Source: Spirosoma rigui
GTDB taxonomy: Bacteria; Bacteroidota; Bacteroidia; Cytophagales; Spirosomataceae
Assembly: GCF_002067135.1 (NCBI RefSeq)
Contig: NZ_CP020105.1
Location: forward strand, 5,146,001 to 5,210,000
Reading direction: 5' to 3'
DNA length: 64,000 bases
A program made the position numbers and the translations under genes. Shown in pieces: positions 25,880 to 33,822 of this stretch. The notes beneath the pieces were generated by a model. That model saw only the letters and a list, made by a program, of their open reading frames with translations. It searched no databases and had not been told where the DNA came from. The stretch's first letter is position 1, and the number at the start of each line of letters is the position of its first letter.

Positions 25880-26749
25880 CTACTCCCAGCGGTACGCTAC
25901 GAGTTTGTTCTTGAAGAAGGTGGGAATGACCAGGAGTTTTTTCTTGGCTACGTACTCAATATCGGCCGTGTTGACTTTATCTGCCCGGGTGTCCAGCACC
26001 TGCTGTTTCGAACCGTCGGCACCAACATGAAACACCTGCCCGTTCCAGTCGGAGACGAAATAGTTGTTTTTTCCTTCGGGCACGATACCGTCCGTTGCGG
26101 CCATCCCGTCGGCAATGGTCATCATCGTTTTCGTATTGGTGTCGACCGACCGCAGCGCACCGGTTTTCGTTGAGCCAATCATTAACTTATCCTTGCCCAC
26201 GGCCAGCACCCCGTTCGGTTTGTTCAGCTGTTCGCCATCCATCCAAACCTCCCATTTGTCGTCTTTCAGTCGGTATAGTTTATCAAACCGGCTATCAGAA
26301 ACGTACACAGTGCCTTCTTTGTCCACTGTCACATCGTTCAGAAAGGCCGATTTCTGGTCAATGGCATCCCAGGTTTTCTCAGCCTGCCCCGTTTCCAGGT
26401 TAATAGCAATCAGCCGGTATACGTCCGTTACGTAGAGCCGGTTCTTGTAAATACCCATACCCTTGGGCGCGTTCAGGCCCGAAGTCCAGCGCAGGTTCTC
26501 GATCTTGCCATCGAGCGATACTTTCGAGATAAATCCACTCCCGTCGAGTTCATCGGCCTTGCCGTCGATGTTAGCGACGTATAGTGTGTTGGTCCGATCA
26601 TCGAACAGTACCGATTCGGGCGTCCGCAACGTCGTGTCGGTCTCCCACACTTTTACCAGCTTGCCCGGCTTGGGTCGCTCGGCAGGAATGAAAGCAGCCA
26701 GGCCAAAGCCCAGTAGAGAAATCAATACAGTAAAGGGTCTAATTTTCAT
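25880..26749 (-). CDS. secreted SMP-30/gluconolactonase-like beta-propeller
   Basis: The 289-residue protein starts with a signal peptide (MKIRPFTVLISLLGFGLAAF). It continues as a six-bladed propeller with repeats such as TPESVLFDDRTNTLYVANIDG (about residue 43), NAPKGMGIYKNRLYVTDVYR (about 91), LNDVTVDKEGTVYVSDSRFD (about 137) and KPNGVLAVGKDKLMIGST (about 176). The ESVLF Glu and the N-D and N-G positions fit the divalent-metal site of the SMP-30/LRE family. Some database entries call such proteins ATP/GTP-binding, which nothing here supports. Lactonase activity is possible but unproven. Confidence 0.82.
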   Translation of the reverse strand: MKIRPFTVLISLLGFGLAAFIPAERPKPGKLVKVWETDTTLRTPESVLFDDRTNTLYVANIDGKADELDGSGFISKVSLDGKIENLRWTSGLNAPKGMGIYKNRLYVTDVYRLIAINLETGQAEKTWDAIDQKSAFLNDVTVDKEGTVYVSDSRFDKLYRLKDDKWEVWMDGEQLNKPNGVLAVGKDKLMIGSTKTGALRSVDTNTKTMMTIADGMAATDGIVPEGKNNYFVSDWNGQVFHVGADGSKQQVLDTRADKVNTADIEYVAKKKLLVIPTFFKNKLVAYRWE

Positions 26750-26955
26750 ACGATAAACTGATAATCAGCGGATTTGATTTTTTTAATAAATTTTGATTGG
26801 GCATTTACGGGTATAAACCCATTTGAAAGTCCGTATATGGTAGAAGCGATATAACTTTTCCAATTACCGATTCAATGGCAAAAAGAACGCGAAAAACATT
26901 CTAAAAACGACTGCGTTTATCTCCTCGCACGCAACTCGTTAATCATCCCTTTCTT

Positions 26956-27165
26956 ATGGAAAATTACCAGCCTACTCCATCCTGGGCCGACACACAAACG
27001 CCCTTACTCAAAGAAAGCATCCGTGACATGATCCGGCTGCAGATTAGGTATCAGATACCAGATGAGCTGTTCTGGGAAATTTTCAACGCCCGTGTCCTGC
27101 AAAATGAGCAGATCGATGTCGACGCGTTTTTCGACACCCGTACCGATCTTAAAGGACGCGCCTAA
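26956..27165 (+). CDS. small hypothetical protein
   Basis: The 69-residue product is acidic, has no signal or membrane span, and looks helical: TPLLKESIRDMIRLQIRYQI then PDELFWEIFNARVLQNEQI. The frame has a clean ATG, codon usage like its neighbours and a stop at 27165. I do not recognise the family. It is convergent with the MFS gene at 27228 and divergent from the SMP-30-like gene; the 206-base region upstream is AT-rich and includes TAACTTTT at about 26852, a possible -7 box. Confidence 0.6.
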   Translation: MENYQPTPSWADTQTPLLKESIRDMIRLQIRYQIPDELFWEIFNARVLQNEQIDVDAFFDTRTDLKGRA

Positions 27166-27227
27166 GCATCCTGCGTACATCTCCTGCATGGCCTCCACCA
27201 GCCATACTACCCGATTTTCACGACGAC

Positions 27228-28478
27228 TTACATGAGTTTAACGGCCAACAATGCTTTCGATTTGGCGTAGATATACACCAGCGCGACCAGTGTGAAGGCC
27301 CCACCCAGTAGCACCGACGGTACGGTGCCGAACAACCGCGCCATCAGGCCCGACTCGAAGGCACCGATCTCGTTCGACGAGCTGACGAAGATCCCGTTGA
27401 CGGCGGCTACCCGTCCGCGCAGGTGATCGGGCGGAAAGATCTGCATGATCGTTTGCCGGATAATGACGCTTACACTATCGAAGGCTCCGGTTAGCCCCAG
27501 CATGATGAGGGAAAGGTAGAAGTTCGTTGACAAGGCAAAAATGATCGTGGCCACCCCAAAGCCCGCTACGGCCAGCAACATATTCCGCCAGGCGTTATGG
27601 ATGGGCGGGAAACGGGTCATGATAGCCAGTGTCAGGACGGCTCCTATGGATGGTGAGGCCCGCAAAAAGCCCAGCCCTTCGGCACCCACCTTCAGGATGT
27701 CTTCGGCAAAAATGGGCAGGATCGCTACGACCCCGCCAAACAGGACCGAGAATAAGTCGAGCGAGATGGCGTAGAGAACGATCTGGGTCTTGAACACGAA
27801 CCGGAAGCCTTCTTTAAGACTCTCCCGGAAACCCTGCACCGGCTCATTACTGACCGGTACCGGCTTGCGGCTAACGAGCGTAATCAACACAAAGCATACG
27901 ACCAGCAGGCCAATCACGACCAGCAGCGTATTGTCGAAGCCAAGACCACTGTAGATGAAACCCGCCACACCCGGACCGATAATGGCCCCTGTCTGCCAGA
28001 AGGAACTGCTCCACGTAGCGGAGTTGGCATACAGTTCGCGCGGGACCAGAAACGGTTTCAGCGACGAGCTGGCGGGCGAGTAGAAGCCTTTGGCCGTACC
28101 AATGAGCATGAGCACCCCGTAGATGGTAGCCAGCTGCGCCGTTCGCGACAGCTGGCCAACAATGGAAGGCTGAAAAACAGCATACAGGATTACTGACCCT
28201 AGCGTAATGACCAGCAGACTCCATTGAAGAATCCGCTTCTTGTCACGCCGGTCGGCCAGGTGCCCGCCAAACAGCGACAACGCAATAAAGGGCAAGGCCT
28301 CGGCCAGCCCAACCAGGCCCAGCGACAGTGGATCGTGGGTGATCTTGTACAGTTCGTACCCCAGCACGACCTCCTGAATCAGCAGCGTGGCTGTGATCAG
28401 GAAACTATTCATGACAAAATAGCGAAAATCAGGGATGCGCAGGGAAGCGTAAGTGTCAACTCGGTTGTCTGTCGTCAT
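27228..28478 (-). CDS. MFS transporter, DHA3/EntS-like
   Basis: The start at 28478 (MTTDNRVDTYASLRIPDFRYF) gives 416 residues and about 12 spans. The IPDFRYFVMNSFL opening, the motif A-like GGHLADRRDKKRILQWS (near residue 63) and the FRESLKEGFRFVFKTQIVLYAISLD linker (near 205) are typical of the DHA3 group that exports siderophores, macrolides or other compounds. The frame extends 15 codons upstream. The substrate is unknown. It is divergent from the trpF-like gene across 94 bases. Confidence 0.85.
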   Translation of the reverse strand: MTTDNRVDTYASLRIPDFRYFVMNSFLITATLLIQEVVLGYELYKITHDPLSLGLVGLAEALPFIALSLFGGHLADRRDKKRILQWSLLVITLGSVILYAVFQPSIVGQLSRTAQLATIYGVLMLIGTAKGFYSPASSSLKPFLVPRELYANSATWSSSFWQTGAIIGPGVAGFIYSGLGFDNTLLVVIGLLVVCFVLITLVSRKPVPVSNEPVQGFRESLKEGFRFVFKTQIVLYAISLDLFSVLFGGVVAILPIFAEDILKVGAEGLGFLRASPSIGAVLTLAIMTRFPPIHNAWRNMLLAVAGFGVATIIFALSTNFYLSLIMLGLTGAFDSVSVIIRQTIMQIFPPDHLRGRVAAVNGIFVSSSNEIGAFESGLMARLFGTVPSVLLGGAFTLVALVYIYAKSKALLAVKLM

Positions 28479-28572
28479 TGGTCTGCTCGAACCGTCTGGG
28501 CGGACTGGATTTACCAGATTCACTTATTTAACCTGATATTCGCCAAAAAAATCTGGACTGCGGCCGAAATTT

Positions 28573-29235
28573 ATGGCAATTCCCTATCGCGTACGATTAA
28601 AAATATGTTGTATCGCCAGCCCGGACGAAGCCCGGCTGGCCATTCGGCATGGCGCCGATGCACTCGGCCTGGTAGGTCAGATGCCAAGCGGACCCGGCGT
28701 CGTGGGCGATACAATAGCCGCACAGGTGGTGCAGGCTACGCCCCCACCCATTGCCACGTTCATGCTGACCAGCGAAACAACGACTGAGGGCATTCTGGCG
28801 CACCAACGGCGGGTGGGTGCCAATACCATCCAGCTGGTCGACGCCGTTGCACCCGACACTTACGCACAACTCCATCGGGAATTGCCCGCCGTGAAGCTGG
28901 TGCAGGTTATTCACGTGCTCGATGAAGCCAACATCATCGAAGCGCTGCAGGCCGTTACCAATGGGGCCGACGCCTTACTGCTCGACTCGGGCAATCCAAC
29001 CCTGGCCGTGAAAGAGCTGGGGGGTACAGGGCGGGTTCACAATTGGGACATTAGCCGCCAGATAGTAGCCCAGTCGCCGGTACCGGTATTTCTCGCCGGT
29101 GGCCTGAACCCCGAAAACGCCCGACAGGCCGTTGACCGGGTGCAACCGTTCGGACTGGACATTTGCAGTGGCGTTCGAACCAACGGCTACCTGGACGAAC
29201 GCAAACTGGCGGCTTTCGTCAGCGCCATACGGTAA
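28573..29235 (+). CDS. phosphoribosylanthranilate isomerase-like protein
   Basis: The 220-residue protein fits the TrpF TIM-barrel family. LKICCIASPDEARLA near residues 9-23 corresponds to the KICGIT motif with the catalytic Cys kept and the next Gly replaced by Cys. LGLVGQMPSGPGVV (near 32-45) matches the MPSGPGxI loop of one TrpF subgroup. LLLDSG near residue 134 supplies the catalytic Asp, and FLAGGLNPENARQAV plus GLDICSGVRTNG form the phosphate-binding end. No other trp gene is nearby, so a true tryptophan-pathway role is likely but not certain. Confidence 0.8.
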   Translation: MAIPYRVRLKICCIASPDEARLAIRHGADALGLVGQMPSGPGVVGDTIAAQVVQATPPPIATFMLTSETTTEGILAHQRRVGANTIQLVDAVAPDTYAQLHRELPAVKLVQVIHVLDEANIIEALQAVTNGADALLLDSGNPTLAVKELGGTGRVHNWDISRQIVAQSPVPVFLAGGLNPENARQAVDRVQPFGLDICSGVRTNGYLDERKLAAFVSAIR

Positions 29236-29248
29236 CTGCCCCCCTGAT

Positions 29249-29327
29249 ACGCAAAACAGCCGGCGGGTGCCGGGTTCAGATTAGACACTACCTGATCTGA
29301 ACCCGGCACCCGCCGGCTGTTTTGCGT
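29249..29327. terminator. 33-bp perfect inverted repeat, convergent terminator
   Basis: Positions 29249-29281 and 29295-29327 are exact reverse complements around a 13-base loop. They fill the gap between the trpF-like stop (29235) and the hsp20 stop (29349). It is the longest stem in the window. No long T-run is present on either side. Confidence 0.65.
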
Positions 29328-29348
29328 GGATAGGTAAGAAACTACCGC

Positions 29349-29783
29349 TTAGGCGATAGCGATTTCTTTCACTACTTTTTCTTCTTTAACGACGACTTTA
29401 GGCAGTGTCACGGTCAGAATACCGTCGGTATAGGCTGCCGAGATTTGCTCAACGTTTACGTGTTTGGGCAGGCGGAAGCTACGCTCAAACGCATTCACGC
29501 CAAACTCATGGCGGGTAAACGTTTCGGCGGTTTGCTCAGCCGTCTCGGGCTGGTAGGCAATTGATAAAGTATTGGCTTCGACGGTCAGCTTCAGAGCTTC
29601 TTTCTTCAGGCCGGGAGCGGCCAGTTCGAGTTGAAACGCCGTTTCGGTGTCTTTTACGTTGACTGCGGGTACGTTGGCCTTTGGGGCAGCAAACGGGTTA
29701 ACGGCGGGACGGCCGTAGCTGCGGGCTGCGTAGAAAGGGTTAACGAAGGAAGGAAAACGATTATAATGAACTAGCGTTGCCAT
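29349..29783 (-). CDS. small heat shock protein, Hsp20 family
   Basis: From the ATG at 29783 the product has 144 residues. The start gives MATLVHYNRFPSFVNPFY, a usual sHsp N-terminus; the frame extends 22 codons upstream into the leader. The alpha-crystallin domain spans about residues 40-138, with AVNVKDTETAFQLELAAPGLKKEAL, the FGVNAFERSFRLPKHVNVEQISAAYTDGILTVTLPK stretch split over the beta-strands and the A-x-x-x-G-x-L signature (AYTDGILTVTLPK). It holds unfolding proteins as an oligomer. The upstream region has paired operator-like repeats and a self-complementary leader. Confidence 0.92.
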   Translation of the reverse strand: MATLVHYNRFPSFVNPFYAARSYGRPAVNPFAAPKANVPAVNVKDTETAFQLELAAPGLKKEALKLTVEANTLSIAYQPETAEQTAETFTRHEFGVNAFERSFRLPKHVNVEQISAAYTDGILTVTLPKVVVKEEKVVKEIAIA

Positions 29784-29795
29784 GTTTGTTAGTTG

Positions 29796-29858
29796 TCTGA
29801 TGGATGTTCTATGTTGAACTTGCTTACCCTTGTTCAAACAGTGTACCAATCCATCAGA
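29796..29858 (-). promoter_or_regulatory. self-complementary leader of hsp20
   Basis: TCTGATGGAT (29796-29805) and ATCCATCAGA (29849-29858) are exact complements, with a second, bulged pair inside (TGTTGAAC at about 29812-29819 and GTTCAAACA from about 29832). In the hsp20 transcript this would fold into a long hairpin ending 12 bases before the start codon. Leader hairpins are common in hsp20 genes as temperature sensors; that role here is inference. Confidence 0.4.
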
Positions 29859-29871
29859 AGGCCCTCACTAC

Positions 29872-29925
29872 TGACAATATGTCTCTTTTTAGCCGATATA
29901 AGCTAAAAATAATGACAATATGTCA
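29872..29925. promoter_or_regulatory. paired operator-like repeats upstream of hsp20
   Basis: TGACAATATGTCT (29872-29884) and TGACAATATGTCA (29913-29925) are near-identical dyads 41 bases apart. Between them lies a 7-bp inverted repeat, TTTTAGC (29887-29893) and GCTAAAA (29902-29908). The array is between hsp20 (-) and the TPR gene (+), closer to hsp20. The binding protein is unknown. Confidence 0.5.
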
Positions 29926-30077
29926 TTTTCGTGATCCCACTTGTCGGTTCGGGGTGTCGTGATGCGGAGGGTACCTAGTATGATATGGTTATTTCTACAT
30001 ACTCTACCTTTTTAGTCTATAGTCCTGACTAACAGAAAATTAACGGGCGTTTACTTTCCCCGTTCGTGGGGAAGCGC

Positions 30078-30085
30078 TACTTTTA
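30078..30085 (+). promoter_or_regulatory. putative -7 box for the TPR gene
   Basis: TACTTTTA matches seven of eight positions of TAnnTTTG and lies 46 bases before the ATG at 30132. No -33 element at standard spacing is visible. Confidence 0.35.
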
Positions 30086-30131
30086 TCCGTTCAATTCAGT
30101 ACGTACCTACCAACCTCCGGACTAACTATTT

Positions 30132-31472
30132 ATGAAGCGACATTTTCTGCCGCTGGCTTTGCTGGCTTCGTGCCTATGCCTGACACAGCCGTTACTTGCT
30201 CAACAGACCGCCGTTGATTTCTTCGAAAACGGAATTTCCAAAAGCAAAACGGGTGATTTTACCGGTGCCCTGCAGGCCTTCAGCATGGCCATCACCATGA
30301 ATCCCGAAAACGCAGCCAGCTATTACAACCGGGGACTGGCCAAAGCGAACCTTAAAGATCACCGCGGGGCTGTCCTCGACTACGACCGCGCCATTGAGTT
30401 GAACGCGCGGGATGCACTGGCCTACCTGAGCCGGGGCCTGAGTAAAAGTAAGCAGGAAGACCACCGGGGGGCGCTCCTCGACTACAGCCGTTCCATTGAA
30501 CTCAATCCCGACGATGCGCAGGCCTATTACTACCGGGGGATTAGTCGCAGCCGGATCGATCAGTACCGGAATGCCCTGGCCGATTTCAGCAAATCGCTCG
30601 AACTGGACGCCACCAATGTACAAGCCTACTACGCACGGGGCATCACCAAACAAAAGCTGAACGATTTTTCGGGAAGCCTGCCCGACTTCAGCAAAGTCAT
30701 CGAGATGACGCCCAAACGACCATCGGCCTACGCCGGACGGGGCGTATCGAAAGTGGAACTGAACGACTTTACCGGTGCCCTGACCGACCTCACCAAAGCG
30801 ATCGAGCTAAACGCCCAGGATAGCGAATCCTATTACTACCGGGGTTACGCCAAGAGTAAGCTGGAAGATTACAAGGGCGCACTGCCTGACTACGACCAGA
30901 CAATCCGGCTCCAGCCCAACAACTACGCGGCTTACTACGGTCGTGGATTCTGCCGCAGCAAACTCGGTGATCAACGGGGGGCGGTGCAGGATTTTAACCA
31001 GGCAATTGAACTCAATAACGTGAATACCGAAACCAAGGTGGTCTACAGCGGCCGGATCTCCCACGCCCTGCTTGACAATCTGCGGAATCTGGTGCAGGAG
31101 CGTAATAAAATCAACGAGTTAGGCAACGAACGCGCCGAAGCCTACTTCAGCCGGGCGGTCAGCAAAAGCAAACAGGGCGACCCGAAAGCCGCTATCCTGG
31201 ATCTTAACAAGTCAATTGAGCTAAGCCCGACCTACGCCGAAGCCTACTTCACCCGCGCCATGATCAAATCGGCCCAAGGTGACCAGAAGGGAGCGATCAT
31301 GGATTTTAACAGTGCCGTTAAGCTGAACCCCCGCTACGCCGAAGCGTTCTACGTCCGCGGTATTATCAAGCATAGCCTTGGCGACGAAAACGGGGGCTGT
31401 CTGGACCTGTCCAAAGCGGGTGAACTGGGCTACAACCCCTCCTATAAAGTCATCAGTGACTATTGCAACTAA
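30132..31472 (+). CDS. exported protein with eleven TPR repeats
   Basis: This 446-residue product opens with a signal peptide (MKRHFLPLALLASCLCLTQPLLA). Eleven tetratricopeptide units of 34 residues follow almost without a break; the typical unit reads AYYYRGISRSRIDQYRNALADFSKSLELD. A degenerate stretch of about 35 residues (ETKVVYSGRISHALLDNLRN) separates unit eight from unit nine. TPR solenoids bind proteins, so a periplasmic or outer-membrane scaffold is likely, but no partner can be named. The close similarity between units points to recent internal duplication. A 31-bp perfect inverted repeat closes the gene. Confidence 0.9.
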   Translation: MKRHFLPLALLASCLCLTQPLLAQQTAVDFFENGISKSKTGDFTGALQAFSMAITMNPENAASYYNRGLAKANLKDHRGAVLDYDRAIELNARDALAYLSRGLSKSKQEDHRGALLDYSRSIELNPDDAQAYYYRGISRSRIDQYRNALADFSKSLELDATNVQAYYARGITKQKLNDFSGSLPDFSKVIEMTPKRPSAYAGRGVSKVELNDFTGALTDLTKAIELNAQDSESYYYRGYAKSKLEDYKGALPDYDQTIRLQPNNYAAYYGRGFCRSKLGDQRGAVQDFNQAIELNNVNTETKVVYSGRISHALLDNLRNLVQERNKINELGNERAEAYFSRAVSKSKQGDPKAAILDLNKSIELSPTYAEAYFTRAMIKSAQGDQKGAIMDFNSAVKLNPRYAEAFYVRGIIKHSLGDENGGCLDLSKAGELGYNPSYKVISDYCN

Positions 31473-31490
31473 CCGCGTCAGCCTGATTAA

Positions 31491-31561
31491 CAGCACACTA
31501 TAAACGAATGGGAGAGTAACGCAGCCACCGTTACTCTCCCATTCGTTTATAGTGTGCTGTA
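31491..31561. terminator. 31-bp perfect inverted repeat after the TPR gene
   Basis: Positions 31491-31521 and 31531-31561 are exact reverse complements around a 9-base loop, starting 18 bases past the TPR stop. The stretch from 31562 to 32057 beyond it contains no intact gene, only the AMP nucleosidase relic below. Confidence 0.65.
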
Positions 31562-31755
31562 GAAGTAGTTTTTGCAGAGCCTCATCATAAATCCGCCACC
31601 GGCCGCTTGATAGAATGGAAAGGGGGCAAGTCGACTGCTTGATTCCGGCTACGTGTGCATTTTAGCTGCCTGTATCACCAACGATCAGTTCACTGACTGC
31701 ATCTTTTTGGGTATGAGGCTGATTTATTTTATTACATCCCATCCAACAGTCTCCC

Positions 31756-31810
31756 CTATTCAAAGCGCAGTTGCTTCACCGACTCGCCGGGTGGTTATAA
31801 TTCGAGCAAA
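31756..31810 (-). pseudogene. remnant of an AMP nucleosidase gene, 3-prime end
   Basis: Read leftward, the last codons give LLEL, a stop, PPGESVKQLRFE and a stop. The intact AMP nucleosidase at 32882-33652 ends LLELESSGESVKHLRFE. By eye the two DNA segments match at about 40 of 55 bases without gaps, and most differences are third-position changes. Upstream (31811 onward) similarity fades, with stops in frame. It appears to be the tail of an old duplicate that has decayed, about 1.1 kb from the intact copy and in the same orientation. Confidence 0.6.
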
Positions 31811-32057
31811 CAAACCGTTCATTAAAGCCGGAACCAGAATAAGGTCGGTAGTTTGGATTTTGTGTAGTCATGTGGATACTCTAATCCCAGATAGCCGCGA
31901 TTGGCAAAATCAAGTTACCAATTTGCGTTTCTTCAGGCCAATAACAGTACGCCCCCGCTCACTACGTCTCGGTATCCAGTTTCTGCTGCTTTACAGCAAT
32001 GTGTTAACTTACCAATAATACCGGAGGTAAACCATTTAGTTTGCGAACCTCCTATGC

Positions 32058-32606
32058 TTACGTAACGAAGCCAGTTTCCATATCTTTTTTCAGCTTTTCG
32101 ACCTGTAACCGGTGACGATCGATGTGAAACCGTAAAAATGCCAGGCGTTGACCAAATGTCATTGGTCCCGAAATGGAATGCGGATGTGCCTTCCTCAACA
32201 AATCTTCGTCAGCCAGTAAATCACCAAAATTCTCCAGGATTGGCTGGAGTCCGGCTAGTAAAGAAGCCCAGAAAGGCAGTGGTCCACCCATTCGCGGAGC
32301 AGCGACTGCCGGTACAATTTCTTTTTCTTTCCACGTAAGCCGGATAATTTCTTCAATCGATAAGCCGTCATTTGGACTATTCCCCTCGTAGCTAACCGTG
32401 CCTGCTTTTATTCCAGGTAGCACTTTCCACATTCCCAGAATCCCACCCTGCTCAGCCCAAAACAAGTGCTCGGTAATTTCCACCGCATTCCAGCTTTCTG
32501 GCGATGGCTTCCATTGAGCTTGAATGTCGTCGAAAACAGATAATGTTGTGATGTATTGCCGGCGCGCAGCAGCAACCTCATCTACTAGTTTTTTAGTAGA
32601 AGGCAT
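32058..32606 (-). CDS. DinB-family protein
   Basis: The 182-residue product is a predicted four-helix bundle of the DinB_2/YfiT-like type. WNAVEITEHLFWAEQGGI (about residues 39-56) and the late RLAFLRFHIDRHRLQVEKL (about 153-171) place His residues at the positions that bind a metal in this superfamily. Members often act as thiol-dependent transferases, but the substrate here is unknown. It is downstream of the AMP nucleosidase gene in the same direction, separated by a strong terminator, so is probably expressed alone. A weak hairpin (32023-32052) lies past its stop. Confidence 0.85.
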   Translation of the reverse strand: MPSTKKLVDEVAAARRQYITTLSVFDDIQAQWKPSPESWNAVEITEHLFWAEQGGILGMWKVLPGIKAGTVSYEGNSPNDGLSIEEIIRLTWKEKEIVPAVAAPRMGGPLPFWASLLAGLQPILENFGDLLADEDLLRKAHPHSISGPMTFGQRLAFLRFHIDRHRLQVEKLKKDMETGFVT

Positions 32607-32799
32607 GGATAGGTAGTTTAGTGATTACGCATTGTCATTTCTGACTTCGAATATACGAGTGAACACATAACTACCTGTCAACCTTTTATCTAGATATCCA
32701 TCAAAACAACTTACCCCTACATAACTTAAGTTAGCATTAACCCATTTGGGACCTAACGACGTAGCATTGTATCACACAAAACCGACCGAAATTCCCCAG

Positions 32800-32860
32800 A
32801 AAAAAAGTTGGGTTTACCCATGAATAGCTTACCGCTACGCAGGAGTAAACCCAGCTTTTT
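32800..32860. terminator. bidirectional rho-independent terminator
   Basis: GTTGGGTTTAC (32807-32817) pairs with GTAAACCCAGC (32845-32855) with one mismatch. Seven A residues precede it (T-run for leftward transcripts) and five T residues follow. It is placed 22 bases past the AMP nucleosidase stop at 32882. The rest of the gap (32607-32799) is AT-rich and holds nothing I can name. Confidence 0.8.
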
Positions 32861-32881
32861 CATTTTCTATACGCGTTACAC

Positions 32882-33652
32882 CTACTCGAAGCGCAGGTGT
32901 TTCACCGATTCGCCCGACGACTCGAGTTCGAGTAGCGCGTCGATACCAATTTCGAGGTGCTTGTTCACGAACTGGCCCGTGACACGTTTATCGCTTTCTT
33001 CGGTTTTAACCCCCTCAGGCACCAGGGGATTGTCGGATACCAGCAGCAGCGCCCCGTGGGGGATGGAGTTCACGAAACCAACCGTGAAAATCGTGGCCGT
33101 TTCCATGTCGATAGCCATCGCCCGGATTTCGCGCAGGTATTCTTTGAACACCTCATCGTGCTCCCAGATGCGCCGGTTCGTCGTGTACACGGTACCGGTC
33201 CAGTAATCGAGTTCATACTTTTTGATCGTCGACGAAACGGCACGCTGTAGCCGGAATGAGGGCAGCGCCGGGATTTCGGGCTTCATATAGTCGTTGCTTG
33301 TCCCTTCGCCCCGAATAGCCGCAATGGGCAGAATCAGATCACCAACCTGCGTTTTCTTCAGGCCGCCACACTTACCCAGAAACAGGACCGCTTTAGGATC
33401 GATGGCCGAGAGCAGGTCCATAACCGTAGCGGCCATGGCGCTGCCCATCCCGAAATTGATGATGGTAATATTATTGGCCGTAGCCGTTTGCATGGCGCGG
33501 CCCATGCCAAAAATCTCGACGTTGAATTTTGTGGCAAAAATTTCAACGTAGTTGATGAAGTTGGTCAGCAAAATGTACTCGCCAAACCCGTCGATCGGCG
33601 TGCCGGTGTAGCGCGGCAGCCAGTTATTTACAATCTCTTCTTTTGTCTTCAT
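32882..33652 (-). CDS. amn: AMP nucleosidase
   Basis: The 256-residue enzyme of the purine nucleoside phosphorylase/uridine phosphorylase fold hydrolyses AMP to adenine and ribose 5-phosphate. NITIINFGMGSAMAATVMDLL (about residues 58-78), AVLFLGKCGGLKKTQVGDLILP (about 88-109) and MAIDMETATIFTVGF (about 177-191), with the ribose-binding Met-Glu pair, are characteristic. It is the short form common in Bacteroidota, lacking the extra N-terminal domain of the enterobacterial enzyme. A decayed copy of its 3-prime end lies at 31756-31810. Confidence 0.92.
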   Translation of the reverse strand: MKTKEEIVNNWLPRYTGTPIDGFGEYILLTNFINYVEIFATKFNVEIFGMGRAMQTATANNITIINFGMGSAMAATVMDLLSAIDPKAVLFLGKCGGLKKTQVGDLILPIAAIRGEGTSNDYMKPEIPALPSFRLQRAVSSTIKKYELDYWTGTVYTTNRRIWEHDEVFKEYLREIRAMAIDMETATIFTVGFVNSIPHGALLLVSDNPLVPEGVKTEESDKRVTGQFVNKHLEIGIDALLELESSGESVKHLRFE

Positions 33653-33683
33653 TGGCTAGTGAACTGGCAAATTCATAAGAAAG

Positions 33684-33715
33684 CAAAAGTGAGGTCAAAA
33701 AGATTCACTCGACAA
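33684..33715 (-). promoter_or_regulatory. promoter of amn
   Basis: Read leftward there is TTG at 33715-33713, a 21-base gap, then CACTTTTG at 33691-33684. This fits the Bacteroidota -33/-7 arrangement (TTTG, 19-21 bases, TAnnTTTG) with one mismatch in the -7 box. It lies 31 bases before the start codon. Confidence 0.6.
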
Positions 33716-33751
33716 CACATTCACTCGTTCGCCGTTTATCTTTGATAGCTG

Positions 33752-33817
33752 GTAGCCCGGATGGCCACGTCCGGGTAATACTGTTTTTCCTTTCCCGGAC
33801 GTGGCCATCCGGGCTAC
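33752..33817. repeat. 24-bp inverted repeat of a dispersed family
   Basis: Positions 33752-33775 and 33794-33817 are exact reverse complements around an 18-base T-rich loop. The arm begins GTAGCCCGGATGGCCACGT. A one-mismatch copy of one arm is present at 13803-13825. It ends six bases before the start of the HsdR-N gene, so may also affect that gene's leader. Confidence 0.7.
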
Positions 33818-33822
33818 GCTTC

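Noticed and set aside
31653..32018. 121-codon open frame on the + strand
   Set aside because: It runs opposite the AMP nucleosidase remnant and has no conserved feature; Bacteroidota-like codon use is absent.
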